Shown here: in pieces, positions 1 to 7,884 of the stretch
Layout: every line of letters begins with the position of its first letter
Numbering within the stretch: the first letter of the stretch is position 1
Assembly (NCBI GenBank): GCA_948468985.1
Contig: CAOKKG010000003.1
Coordinates: 1 to 64,000, forward strand
From: an uncultured Eubacteriales bacterium
Lineage (GTDB): Bacteria > Bacillota > Clostridia > Christensenellales > Christensenellaceae
Reading direction: 5' to 3'
Length of the DNA: 64,000 bases
Program-made: the position numbers and the translations under genes
The notes under the pieces: generated by a model
The model's database searches: none
Seen by the model: the letters and a program-made list of their open reading frames with translations, nothing else
What the model was told of the DNA's origin: nothing

Positions 1-780
1 GATGGCGTGCACAGCCTCCTCCAGCATGGGCAGCTCGCGCTTGGACAGCACGGACAAAAGCACGCTCGACCGCTTGCCCGAATGCCCGCCCCGCGCCTCC
101 AGCACGGTCACGCCGCGGTCCATGCGCGACAGGATCGCCTCCTGGATGTCCGCCGCGCGCTCGCTTACGATCTTGACCTCGATGCGCCCCTGCCCCAGCA
201 CCTGCACCTTGTCGAGGACGATCGTGTACAAAAACACGAGCAGGATGCCGTATAGGATGCGCTCGGTGTCGCTGTACACCGCCTGCAAAAGCAGGATCGC
301 CACATCAAAGGCGTATATGCTCACCGCGATGGGGACGCGGAAGTATTTTAGGAGGAGGAAGGACGGGATGTCCATGCCGCCGGTGGATGCGCCCGCGCGG
401 ATGACCAGCCCCATCGAGGCGCCCAGCCCCAGCCCGCCGAACACCGCGCAGAGCATCGGGTCGCGCGTCAGCACCACGCCGTCGAGCAGCTTTTCAAACA
501 GCGCGAGCGTGGTCGGGCAGAGAAAGGTGCATAGAAGTGTGGAAAGCGCGAATTCCCGCCCGAGCAGCCACAGCGCCAGCAGGAACAGCAAGCTGTTGAA
601 CAGCAGCATGAAGGTCGCCGCGGGGAAGCCGGTCATTTTTTCGACCGCGAGGGAGATGCCCGTCGTCCCGCCGGTGAGCAGGCCGCCCGGGCGCAGGAAC
701 AGCTGCACCGACAGCGAATAGAGCGTGTTGCCAAGCAGGATGCACAAGAGCCGTCCCGCCTGTTTTTTTCGGTTTTTCAT
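1..780 (-). CDS. YitT family membrane protein (3' end cut by window)
   Basis: The frame is open for 260 codons from the ATG at 780 and runs off the window at base 1, so the C-terminus is missing. The N-terminal 190 residues are hydrophobic with several membrane spans and Gly-rich turns (GGLLTGGTTGIS, GASTGGMDIPS), as in the two DUF161 repeats of YitT/YqfU proteins. The part after about residue 200 (IEVKIVSERAADIQEAI) matches the start of the cytosolic DUF2179 domain. An AGGAGG site at 789-794 lies 8 bases before the start. YitT proteins are widespread in Firmicutes and their transport role is not settled. A second family member lies at 31191-32057. Confidence 0.85.
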   Translation of the reverse strand, partial: MKNRKKQAGRLLCILLGNTLYSLSVQLFLRPGGLLTGGTTGISLAVEKMTGFPAATFMLLFNSLLFLLALWLLGREFALSTLLCTFLCPTTLALFEKLLDGVVLTRDPMLCAVFGGLGLGASMGLVIRAGASTGGMDIPSFLLLKYFRVPIAVSIYAFDVAILLLQAVYSDTERILYGILLVFLYTIVLDKVQVLGQGRIEVKIVSERAADIQEAILSRMDRGVTVLEARGGHSGKRSSVLLSVLSKRELPMLEEAVHAI

Positions 781-932
781 AGAAGTTGCCTCCTTAGGGG
801 GAAATGCTGGCGCAAAATGCCCAAAAAAACGCCTGCCAAGGATTTTCCCTAGCAAGCGTGGATCACGGCAATGCCGAATACAGCCCTACTATATCAGACG
901 CGCCGCGCCCTTGTCAAGAGGCCGCCGCCGTG

Positions 933-962
933 AACCAGGCAGGGGGGTGTGCCTGCCTGGTT
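933..962. repeat. 11-bp perfect inverted repeat without U-tract
   Basis: AACCAGGCAGG (933-943) is mirrored by CCTGCCTGGTT (952-962) around an 8-base G-rich loop. It lies between two minus-strand genes, the HAD phosphatase and the YitT gene. No run of T follows on either strand, so it is not a normal intrinsic terminator. It could be an operator or an RNA hairpin. The rest of 781-1011 holds nothing I recognise. Confidence 0.6.
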
Positions 963-1011
963 GTGCGCGGTTTAGGGGGGAGGATGCCGCGCCCATTGCG
1001 CCTGGCCCCGC

Positions 1012-1638
1012 TTAGAGGAACCGCTCCGTATCCGCGTACCGCCGGAGCTTCTTTTCCCGGCGGCGCGAGCTGTGCGCAAAGGCCGCCCAATCGAGCTTGC
1101 GCTCCTTCTTAATAAGGTAGCTTTTCTCCGCAAGCTCCGCAAGCGGCGTGTCCGACAGCGAGTCTGAGCAGAACTCCCCGACCTCCACCCCCGGGAAGGC
1201 CGCGCGCAGCCGCCGCACCTTTTCGCGCCCGTGGCAGTTTTCGCCCGTGTATTTGCCTGTCTTGGGGTCGACGCGCGAGGCGAGCAGGCGCGAAATGCCG
1301 AGCTCCCGGCAGATTGGCCGCAGCAAAAATTCCGGCGAGGCCGAGATCACGAGGTCATCTGTCCGCTGCTGCGCGAGGTACCAGGCGGAGATCCCGCTCC
1401 GGTGCGTGCGCCAGAAGTCCTCGACCCACGCGTCCATGTCCGGCACTTTCGTAAAAAAGCGGTAAAACCGTTCCTTGAACGCCGTCTTGGAAATGCGCCC
1501 CAGGAGGTAGCGCGCAAAGTGGAAGCCCTGCATGGGCAAAAGAAACGCGATCTGCGGCCGCCGCGCAAGGCAGTAGAAGTAGAAATCCGCCGTGCTGTCG
1601 CGCCGGTAGATGGTCTGGTCAAAATCATAGACATTCAT
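1012..1638 (-). CDS. HAD-superfamily (subfamily IB) phosphatase
   Basis: A 208-residue protein with the HAD motif I nucleophile sequence DFDQT at residues 5-9, a motif II serine in VISASPEF near residue 98, the conserved lysine region HGREKVRR near 139, and motif IV acidic residues in FCSDSLSD near 160. The helical cap between motifs I and II and the sequence RLLASRVDPKTGKYTG fit the HAD-IB group that includes phosphoserine phosphatase-like enzymes. It is cytosolic, with no signal peptide. The substrate is unknown. It is transcribed away from the apt-ECF operon, and the two share the 1639-1994 region. Confidence 0.85.
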   Translation of the reverse strand: MNVYDFDQTIYRRDSTADFYFYCLARRPQIAFLLPMQGFHFARYLLGRISKTAFKERFYRFFTKVPDMDAWVEDFWRTHRSGISAWYLAQQRTDDLVISASPEFLLRPICRELGISRLLASRVDPKTGKYTGENCHGREKVRRLRAAFPGVEVGEFCSDSLSDTPLAELAEKSYLIKKERKLDWAAFAHSSRRREKKLRRYADTERFL

Positions 1639-1826
1639 GTTGGAAAACTTCTCCAGAAAAACTTGGCGGCCTTGGCCGCGCTTTTATGATAGCACAGTTT
1701 CCCCCCGGGGGCAAAAGGTTCGCTTCATCCGCGCGCCTGGGCGCGATTTTCCGAAACTTTTTTGCCGCGCCTAGCGAATTTCTGACAAAAAGACGAACGA
1801 CTTGAAAAAGATTCGGATAATATCTC

Positions 1827-1855
1827 TTGAACAAACTGTAAACATTCGATATAAT
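1827..1855 (+). promoter_or_regulatory. Sigma-A promoter of the apt-ECF operon
   Basis: TTGAAC at 1827-1832 and a perfect TATAAT at 1850-1855 are separated by 17 bases. Transcription would start near 1862, giving a leader of about 130 nt before the first gene. The remainder of 1639-1826 contains no gene that I can recognise. Confidence 0.8.
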
Positions 1856-1861
1856 TTTATA

Positions 1862-1994
1862 TGTAATTGTGCGCGTGTCGGCCTGGCCGGGCGCGTATCG
1901 CACGGCAAACGGCACAAAGTGCGAATGTTCGCGCCTGTTTTGCCAAAATATTTCGTTTTTATCCGCCCCTTCGGGCGACGCAAGAGGTATTTTC
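1862..1994 (+). promoter_or_regulatory. Structured leader, candidate attenuator or riboswitch
   Basis: The 5' leader can form a hairpin from GGCAAAC (1904-1910) and GTTTTGCC (1937-1944), followed at once by an A/T-rich stretch containing a T run (1945-1961). A second small hairpin, CGCCC-CTTC-GGGCG (1966-1979), stands just before the ribosome binding site AAGAGG. An upstream segment, TGCGCG and CGCGTA, can pair around a CGGCC/GGCCG helix. This layout of aptamer-like region, terminator-like hairpin and gene is typical of transcription attenuation before ECF importers. I do not recognise a known riboswitch class. Confidence 0.4.
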
Positions 1995-2546
1995 ATGAAA
2001 CCCGATCGCAAGACCTATGAGATCAACATTGCCGGCCTGATCCGCGAACTGCCCATCGTGCAGGTCACGGACAACATGGCCATCGCGAGCTTCGTGCTGC
2101 TTGGCGACAGCCAGCTCGTCCTAAAAGCAGCGGCCGAGCTGCTTCCCCGCCTGCCGGAGGTCGACTACCTCATCACGGCAGAGGCCAAGGGCATCCCGCT
2201 CGTACAGGAGCTTTCCCGCCTGCTCAAGATGGACCGCTATTTTGTCGCCAGAAAGAGCATCAAGCCCTACATGGTGCATCCGTTCGTGACGGAGGTGTAC
2301 TCCATCACCACGCAGAAGAAGCAGATCCTCTGCCTCGATGAGGTGGAGGCCAAGCTGATCGCGGGCAAGCGCGTGCTCATCGTGGATGATGTCATCAGCA
2401 CCGGCGAATCCCTAAAAGCCATGGAGACGCTCGTGAAGAAGGCCGGCGGCGTTGTCGCGGGCAAGGCGGCGATTTTGGCCGAGGGCGACGCGGCCAAGCG
2501 CGACGACATCCTGTTCCTCGAAAAGCTGCCGCTGTTCCAGTTCTAA
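1995..2546 (+). CDS. Adenine phosphoribosyltransferase-like protein
   Basis: A 183-residue type I phosphoribosyltransferase. The PRPP-binding loop VLIVDDVISTGES is at residues 127-139 and is fully canonical. Upstream, LITAEAKGIPL near 59-69 matches the region that contacts pyrophosphate in Apt/PurR-like proteins. The family transfers ribose 5-phosphate from PRPP to a purine base, but related Firmicute proteins act as regulators, so enzymatic function is inferred. The ATG at 1995 is chosen because AAGAGG precedes it; the frame is open further upstream but lies in the leader. It begins an operon with an ECF importer (24 bases to the next gene), which suggests salvage of a base-like compound. 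Confidence 0.8.
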   Translation: MKPDRKTYEINIAGLIRELPIVQVTDNMAIASFVLLGDSQLVLKAAAELLPRLPEVDYLITAEAKGIPLVQELSRLLKMDRYFVARKSIKPYMVHPFVTEVYSITTQKKQILCLDEVEAKLIAGKRVLIVDDVISTGESLKAMETLVKKAGGVVAGKAAILAEGDAAKRDDILFLEKLPLFQF

Positions 2547-2569
2547 GGCGGCAAAAGGAGCAAAGAATC

Positions 2570-4234
2570 TTGAATTACACTCTCAAAAATCTGACTTATC
2601 GATATAGCGAGGATGCGCCGGATGTCCTTTCGGATGTCTCTTTGGAGATCCAGAAGGGCGCGGTCACGGCGGTCGTCGGCCCGTCTGGCTGCGGCAAGAC
2701 CACGCTCGTGAACATCCTGTCCGGCGTCATCCCAAAGCTGGAAAATAACGGCACGCTGTCCGGCGAGATGGAGCTCGGCGAAAACGCGCTCGTGAGCGTC
2801 GTGAGCCAGTCCCCGGAAAATCAGCTGTTCGGCTATGGCGTGGAGGACGCGATCGCGTTTGGCATGGAGAATATGGGCCTCCCGCCCGAGGAGATTTCCG
2901 AACGGATGGAATATGTCTTTGACCTCTTAAACCTCCAATACCTGCGCAAGCGCTCGGTCGCGGCACTGTCCGGCGGGCAGCGGCAGGCGGTGTGCATCGC
3001 GTCTGTATTGGCGATGCAGCCGGACATCCTCATCATGGACGAACCGGTAAGCTCCCTCGACCCAAACGGCAAGAAGATGGTGCAGGGCGTATTGAATCAG
3101 CTCCGCGCGGACGGCACGACCGTGCTCATCGTGGACAACAACCTGGAATGGTCGGCGGGCATCGTCGACCGTGTAGTCGGCTTGTTTGACGGCAAGGTGC
3201 TGTTCGACGGTGTGAAGGAAGCCTTCTTTGAGGACTTCGCCTTGCAGGAAAAGCTCGGCGTCACCATCCCGCAGGAGGCGGAGATTTACCGCGCGATGGC
3301 GGGGCTTGACCACGATATTTCCATGTTCTATTCCATGGACGGCGCGATCCACGAGCTGGATCAGATCTTCCCGCAGGAGGACTTCACTGCGCCCGTCCCG
3401 GCAGAGGCCGTGGGCGAGGAGGCGTTGCTCACAACGCATCAGCTCAATAAAGTGTTCGCGGACGGCTTCCAGGCATTAAAAGACATCAACACCTCCTTCC
3501 CGAAGGGCAAGGTCGTGGCAATTTTGGGGCAGAACGGCTCGGGCAAGACCACGCTCGTCAAGCATCTAAACGGCCTATATAAGCCGACGAGCGGCGATGT
3601 CCGCTACCTCGGGCAGTCCACCCTCAAAAAGACGGTCGCGCAGATTTCGCGCAACATCATCCTCGTGTTCCAGCACCCGGAACACATGCTGTTTGAACAG
3701 ACCGTCACGCAGGAAATCACCTTCTGCGCGCGCATGCAGCAGCTCCCGTTCACGGATGAGCAGGTCGCGGAGGTGCTTTCGACCTACGGCCTTTCGGCAG
3801 ATGCGGAGACTTTTCCCATCAACCTGTCTATGGGCAAAAAGCACCTGCTCACCATCCTGTCCGTGCTGTTCTCAAGCGCCGATGTCGTCATTTTGGACGA
3901 GCCGACGCTGGGCATGGATCTGCACATCAAGACGCAGCTCGAAGAGATCATTTCCTACCTCAAGGATCAGGGCAAGACGGTGCTCATCATCAGCCACGAG
4001 ATTCCGCTCGTGTTCAAGGTCGCGGACAGCGCGGTCATTTTGAGCGCGGGCAAGAAGATCTTTGAGGGCAGCAAGGAAGCCCTGGCGCGCCGGGAAGACA
4101 TCTTTTCGGACATCAACATCGCCCTGCCGCCGGTCGTGCGGCTGTCCAAGCGGTATGGCTTTTCCAAGGTCTGCTACAGCGTGGCGGAATTTGCCGAAGA
4201 GGCCGCTCGCATGATGAAGCAAAGGGAGGCGTGA
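2570..4234 (+). CDS. Fused two-domain ECF transporter ATPase
   Basis: A 554-residue protein made of two complete ABC ATPase domains, equivalent to EcfA1 plus EcfA2 in one chain. Domain 1 has Walker A GPSGCGKTTL (37-46), signature LSGGQRQ near 137 and Walker B ILIMDEP near 163. Domain 2 has Walker A GQNGSGKTTL near 318, Walker B VVILDEP near 440, but a degenerate signature LSMGKKHL in place of LSGGQ. It drives uptake by the membrane module encoded next. The start is TTG, supported by AAAAGGAG ten bases upstream; there is no closer ATG. The stop is three bases from the EcfT start, so translation is probably coupled. Confidence 0.93.
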   Translation: MNYTLKNLTYRYSEDAPDVLSDVSLEIQKGAVTAVVGPSGCGKTTLVNILSGVIPKLENNGTLSGEMELGENALVSVVSQSPENQLFGYGVEDAIAFGMENMGLPPEEISERMEYVFDLLNLQYLRKRSVAALSGGQRQAVCIASVLAMQPDILIMDEPVSSLDPNGKKMVQGVLNQLRADGTTVLIVDNNLEWSAGIVDRVVGLFDGKVLFDGVKEAFFEDFALQEKLGVTIPQEAEIYRAMAGLDHDISMFYSMDGAIHELDQIFPQEDFTAPVPAEAVGEEALLTTHQLNKVFADGFQALKDINTSFPKGKVVAILGQNGSGKTTLVKHLNGLYKPTSGDVRYLGQSTLKKTVAQISRNIILVFQHPEHMLFEQTVTQEITFCARMQQLPFTDEQVAEVLSTYGLSADAETFPINLSMGKKHLLTILSVLFSSADVVILDEPTLGMDLHIKTQLEEIISYLKDQGKTVLIISHEIPLVFKVADSAVILSAGKKIFEGSKEALARREDIFSDINIALPPVVRLSKRYGFSKVCYSVAEFAEEAARMMKQREA

Positions 4235-4237
4235 GGC

Positions 4238-5047
4238 ATGGATTACTTGCAATATGTCGATAAGGATTCGCTGCTGCACCGCCTCGACCCGCGGACGAAG
4301 TTCTGCTTCTTCCTCGCGATGGCGATTTTGACCTCGGTTGTGAAGTCGGGCGCGGCGCTGGCGTTTTTGTTCCTGTTCTTTTTGGGGATCTGGATCTCGT
4401 GCGGCATCCTGCCCGAGATGAAAAAGCTGTTCGGGCAATTAAAGGTGCTGCTCATCTTCATCTTCCTGCTCTGGTTCGTGCTCGGCCTGTTCGAGCGCCC
4501 GGCGGTGGAGGGCGGCCCGATTTTCTTTGAAGGACAGGTGCTGGGGCTCAACCTCTGCTTCGACTGGTACGATTTCTATAAGGGCATCGTGTATGCGCTG
4601 CGCATCTACCTCATGATCGCGTCGTTCTTCATGGTGCTCATCACGACCAATTTTAGCGAGATCATCCTGGGGCTGTGCAAGTGGCGCATGCCGTATTCGG
4701 TGAGCTTCGCGGTTGGCTTGGTGTTCCAGATCATCCCGATCATCATCACGGAACTAAAAGCGATCATGGAGGCGCAGAGCTCGCGCGGGCTGGAAATCGA
4801 GCAGTGCAGCGCGGCCACCAAGATCAAGAACTATATCATCTTCTCGATCCCGCTCTTGTTCCGCGTCATCGGCAAGGGGCATGCCATTTCGCTGGCCATG
4901 CATTTCTATAAGCTGAATTTCGGGGTCAAGCGCAGCTCGTATAAGACGATTAAGGCTTCCAAATACGACGCCTGGTTTTTGCTGGCGTCGGCGGCGGCCA
5001 TCGCGGGCACGATCGTGCTCAGCATTTTCTTCTATATTCCCGTGTAA
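4238..5047 (+). CDS. ecfT: ECF transporter transmembrane protein EcfT
   Basis: A 269-residue membrane protein with about five hydrophobic segments and the N-terminal sequence SLLHRLDPRTKFCFFL typical of EcfT/CbiQ proteins. The coupling motif of the SRG/ARG type appears as QSSRGLEIEQ near residue 187, where EcfT contacts the ATPases. The second ARG-type motif is not obvious; LAMHFYKLNFG occupies its expected place. It forms the scaffold between the fused ATPase upstream and the substrate-binding protein at 5873. Confidence 0.92.
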   Translation: MDYLQYVDKDSLLHRLDPRTKFCFFLAMAILTSVVKSGAALAFLFLFFLGIWISCGILPEMKKLFGQLKVLLIFIFLLWFVLGLFERPAVEGGPIFFEGQVLGLNLCFDWYDFYKGIVYALRIYLMIASFFMVLITTNFSEIILGLCKWRMPYSVSFAVGLVFQIIPIIITELKAIMEAQSSRGLEIEQCSAATKIKNYIIFSIPLLFRVIGKGHAISLAMHFYKLNFGVKRSSYKTIKASKYDAWFLLASAAAIAGTIVLSIFFYIPV

Positions 5048-5071
5048 GGGAACGAAAGGAGTCGTATTCGT

Positions 5072-5854
5072 ATGATCGCAAGATGGGAAAACCTCTCAAG
5101 AGACCAACTCGCCGCCCTCGATAAGGACAAGACGATCGTGCTGCTGCCCATGGCGGCGACGGAACAGCACGGACCGCACCTCCCGGTCGGGACGGATCAC
5201 ATCATTTTGGAAACGCTCATCGACAAGATGATCGAAAACTCGCACGCCTTTGACGAAGGCAACATCATCTTCGCGCCGCAGCTCCCGATCGGCAAGAGCA
5301 ACGAGCACATGGACTTCTGCGGGACGCTTACCTTCTCGGCGCAGACCTACTATGCGGTGCTGCACGACATCGCGGGGAGCATCGCACACCATGGCTTCAA
5401 AAAGCTCGCGCTCTTTAACAGCCACGGCGGCAACACGGACATGGCGAACCTCATCTCGCGCGACCTGCGCATCGATTTCGGCCTGCAGGTCTATGTGTTC
5501 GATTGGTGGTTCACCTCCTTCTGGAAGGACATCCTGTCCAAGTACCAGGAATCTGGCCAATACGGCGTGTTCCACGCCTGCGAGCTTGAGACCTCGCTCA
5601 TGCTGGCGGCGCGGCCGGAAACGGTGCGCATGGACCTGGCGGTGGACGAGGACCCGGCGGAATATTTCACGGGCGACAAGTTTGTGACGGTGTTCGGTCC
5701 GGTCAACGCCGGCTGGCGCACCAAGGATGTGACGAAGAGCGGCGTCATCGGCGCACCGACCTACGCCACAGTGGAAAAGGGAAATGTGTTTTTCGGATAC
5801 GCGGTCGAAAAACTGTTTGCTATTTTGCGGGAGATCTCGCAGATCAATTACTAA
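5072..5854 (+). CDS. Creatininase-family amidohydrolase
   Basis: A 260-residue cytosolic metal-dependent amidohydrolase. Family metal ligands are visible in TEQHGPHLPVGTD (residues 30-42), in NSHGGN near 117 and in the glutamate of HACELETS near 169. The family includes creatininase, the deformylase ArfB of archaeal flavin synthesis and MftE, so the reaction cannot be assigned by homology alone. It sits between EcfT and the substrate-binding subunit with 17-24 base gaps and an AAAGGAG site. The imported compound or a derivative is therefore a plausible substrate. A second, distinct family member is at 11596. Confidence 0.88.
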   Translation: MIARWENLSRDQLAALDKDKTIVLLPMAATEQHGPHLPVGTDHIILETLIDKMIENSHAFDEGNIIFAPQLPIGKSNEHMDFCGTLTFSAQTYYAVLHDIAGSIAHHGFKKLALFNSHGGNTDMANLISRDLRIDFGLQVYVFDWWFTSFWKDILSKYQESGQYGVFHACELETSLMLAARPETVRMDLAVDEDPAEYFTGDKFVTVFGPVNAGWRTKDVTKSGVIGAPTYATVEKGNVFFGYAVEKLFAILREISQINY

Positions 5855-5872
5855 GAAAGAGGAATCATCAAC

Positions 5873-6454
5873 ATGGCGAATACCAAAAAGAAGTTTTCGT
5901 TTGTCAACATCGTATTCTTTGTCATCTTCGGCGTTCTGACGGGCGTTTTGTGGGCGTATCTCTGCCCCATCCCGCTCATCCCGGGCGCTGTACACTTCCG
6001 CACCTTCGCGTTCATCATCCCCGTCATCGGCTACCTGTTCGGGCCGGTCACCGGCTTCTTCGCCGGCTATATCGGCACGATCGTCTGGGCGCTCCTGTCC
6101 GGCAACTTCATCGCGCTGCATAGCCCGCTCACGGACGGCATCTCGGTCGGCCTGTCCGCGGCGCTCCCGGCGCTCATCCACCTGAAGGGCGGCAAGGTCG
6201 ACCTGATGAGCCTGCTTGAAAAGGGCAAGAAGGGGAAGTTCATCGGCGTGTGCATGTTCTGGAGCCTGCTGTTCGGCGTCCTCATGATCCTCGCGACGAG
6301 CCTGTCCCTTTCCTACTTCACAGGTCTCGAATACACCTACTGCATCCTGTGGATCGGCATCGCCGATGTCGTGCCGATCGCGCTGACGCCCTTCGTCGTC
6401 ATGTGGCTGGCCCCGCTCATGAAGAATGTGCGGACCATGGTCCCCTATGTGTAA
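5873..6454 (+). CDS. ECF transporter substrate-binding (S) component
   Basis: A 193-residue membrane protein with about six hydrophobic segments and no ATPase or soluble domain. The pattern IIPVIGYLFGPVTGFFAGYIGTIVWALLSG, read as two glycine-rich helices near residues 45-75, is characteristic of ECF S-components, which capture a vitamin-like ligand and topple in the membrane. Length is normal for the group. It closes the operon and a strong terminator follows 33 bases later. The ligand is not identifiable from sequence; the neighbours (phosphoribosyltransferase and creatininase-like hydrolase) point to a heterocycle or base-like compound. Confidence 0.82.
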   Translation: MANTKKKFSFVNIVFFVIFGVLTGVLWAYLCPIPLIPGAVHFRTFAFIIPVIGYLFGPVTGFFAGYIGTIVWALLSGNFIALHSPLTDGISVGLSAALPALIHLKGGKVDLMSLLEKGKKGKFIGVCMFWSLLFGVLMILATSLSLSYFTGLEYTYCILWIGIADVVPIALTPFVVMWLAPLMKNVRTMVPYV

Positions 6455-6486
6455 GCCGTAAGGCGCACACAACACCGCGTAAACAG

Positions 6487-6513
6487 ACCCGGGCGCTCGC
6501 CCGGGTTTTTGTT
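6487..6513 (+). terminator. Intrinsic terminator of the apt-ECF operon
   Basis: ACCCGGGC (6487-6494) pairs with GCCCGGGT (6499-6506) around a 4-base loop, followed by TTTTTGTTG. The start codon of the zinc-ribbon gene is only about 25 bases further on, so that gene must depend on readthrough or a promoter inside this region. Confidence 0.9.
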
Positions 6514-6534
6514 GTATAGGAGGAGGAAGAACGT

Positions 6535-6744
6535 ATGCGATGCAGCTGCCGCGTGTGCGGTGCGTATATGATCCAGGCGGACGACCTGACGCTCGGGTGC
6601 GCCTGCCCGGAATGCGGGGCGCGGTGCACGGCCTGCCTCGGCACCAACACCGTGCTGAGCCGCGACCAGATCCGCGCGCTCCCGCTCGAGCTCTTCCGGG
6701 ACGACCTCGGCTTTCCGCCGAAGGACGAGGAAGAGGAAGAGTGA
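6535..6744 (+). CDS. Small zinc-ribbon protein
   Basis: A 69-residue protein with eight cysteines (residues 3, 5, 8, 22, 24, 27, 31 and 34) in CxC/CxxC spacing, which could bind one or two metal ions. The C-terminal part, after LSRDQIRALPLELF, ends in an acidic run of glutamates. An unusually strong AGGAGGAGG site lies just before the ATG. The gene follows a terminator with no room for a complete promoter between. I do not recognise a named family. The cysteine layout and good ribosome binding site support a real gene; function is unknown. Confidence 0.65.
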   Translation: MRCSCRVCGAYMIQADDLTLGCACPECGARCTACLGTNTVLSRDQIRALPLELFRDDLGFPPKDEEEEE

Positions 6745-6817
6745 GCAAAACAGGGCTTCCCGCTGGAGAATGGGGAAGCGTGAAGAAAACAGGGAAATCG
6801 AAGAATTGGAAAGTCAG

Positions 6818-6851
6818 AAAAAAGCCCCTTCCGGTTTGGAAGGGGCTTTTC
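6818..6851 (+). terminator. Intrinsic terminator after the zinc-ribbon gene
   Basis: AAAAGCCCCTTCC pairs with GGAAGGGGCTTTT around GGTTT, a 13-bp stem ending in T4. The stretch 6852-7151 after it contains no supported gene; the frames there lack a start site with a ribosome binding site. Confidence 0.9.
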
Positions 6852-7151
6852 TTAGGCGTGTCTTTGCATGGGCGCATTGTTTGGGGGGAGGATAGGCCGC
6901 GCCGGGCAGGGGATCAGACTGGCAAACGGCCTTCCGCCTTCCGTGCAAATAGGCGCTCTGTCATTCTCGCGCAAGATGCCTGCCGATATGGAACGGAGCG
7001 CATATCCCCTGCGCGGGATGCCTGTTTACACAACCCGTGGGCGTTGCGCGCGATGCATGCCTGCCCTCACACCGCCTTTACGGATACGGACCGGCGGTGC
7101 TTGCGGCCCTTCCTTCGAGGCGCCCTTGCCCGCCGCGTCGGCGCGCAGGGC

Positions 7152-7760
7152 TCAATACCCCAGGGCTTCGTCCAGCAGGACGACCTCATAGGCCGCGCCG
7201 GCCGGCTTTTCCCACAGGATGGACAGGTTGCGGCAAATGCGCTCGGGGCTTTGGCAGTCATAGCATTTATCAGCCTGGATGGCGCAGGGGGTCTTGCGGT
7301 GCAGGCGCTGCGCATTTCTGGGCGCCGCGATGTTGCGGGCGCGGTCGATGGCGGCCGCGAGGGTGGGCGCGACCTTATTGGCGCCCACCACGAGATATAC
7401 GCGCGCCGGGCCATAGGAGATGGCCGCGACGCGATTGCCCGTGTGGTCGATGTTCACGATCTCTCCGGTTTCGGAAATGCCGTTGACGGAGCTGAGGTAC
7501 ACCTCCGCGCGGGCGGCCGCCGTGCGCGTCTGCATCACGGTCATGCCGGCTGGCGTCTCGTCGTGCCAAAAGACGGTGTTGTGCGCGGCCAGCAGGGGGA
7601 ACAGGTGCATCTGATGCAGGGTGAGCGAGCCGCCAAAGCCCACCGTCGCCCCATCGATCTGTCCGTTCAAATACATGGCCGCCTGTTCGCCGGTCGCAAA
7701 GTGCTGTACGCGGTAGCCCTTTCGTTCCAGGTTTTCCTGCAAAGTTGTCCAATTCGCCAT
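7152..7760 (-). CDS. LUD domain (LutC/YkgG-like) protein
   Basis: A 202-residue cytosolic LUD-domain protein (formerly DUF162). The core GEIVNIDHTGNRVAAISYGP near residues 98-118, VVGANKVAP near 125 and a C-terminal cysteine cluster KCYDCQSPERICR near 165-177 match the stand-alone LUD proteins of Clostridia. LutC, a relative, belongs to the LutABC lactate oxidation complex, but LutA and LutB are absent here. The role is therefore open. AAAGGAG precedes the ATG at 7760. The upstream neighbour on this strand is the aconitase-family hydratase, 124 bases away. Confidence 0.85.
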   Translation of the reverse strand: MANWTTLQENLERKGYRVQHFATGEQAAMYLNGQIDGATVGFGGSLTLHQMHLFPLLAAHNTVFWHDETPAGMTVMQTRTAAARAEVYLSSVNGISETGEIVNIDHTGNRVAAISYGPARVYLVVGANKVAPTLAAAIDRARNIAAPRNAQRLHRKTPCAIQADKCYDCQSPERICRNLSILWEKPAGAAYEVVLLDEALGY

Positions 7761-7884
7761 GGGTTTCTCCTTTTTCGATCGGTGTGCATGCCGCGCCGAG
7801 GCGATTGCGCCCCCGCGCGTCCCCTTTTGCTGCGCGGGGTACGCTACTTACCCGCACAGGGCGCATACTTGCCCATCCGCTGCG

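Noticed and set aside
2-721. Long plus-strand open frame over the first gene
   Set aside because: It is the antisense shadow of the YitT gene, with Arg/Ser-rich low-complexity translation and no ribosome binding site.
5096-6877. 593-codon minus-strand frame over the ECF operon end
   Set aside because: Antisense shadow created by GC-rich codons; the plus strand carries recognised genes with ribosome binding sites.
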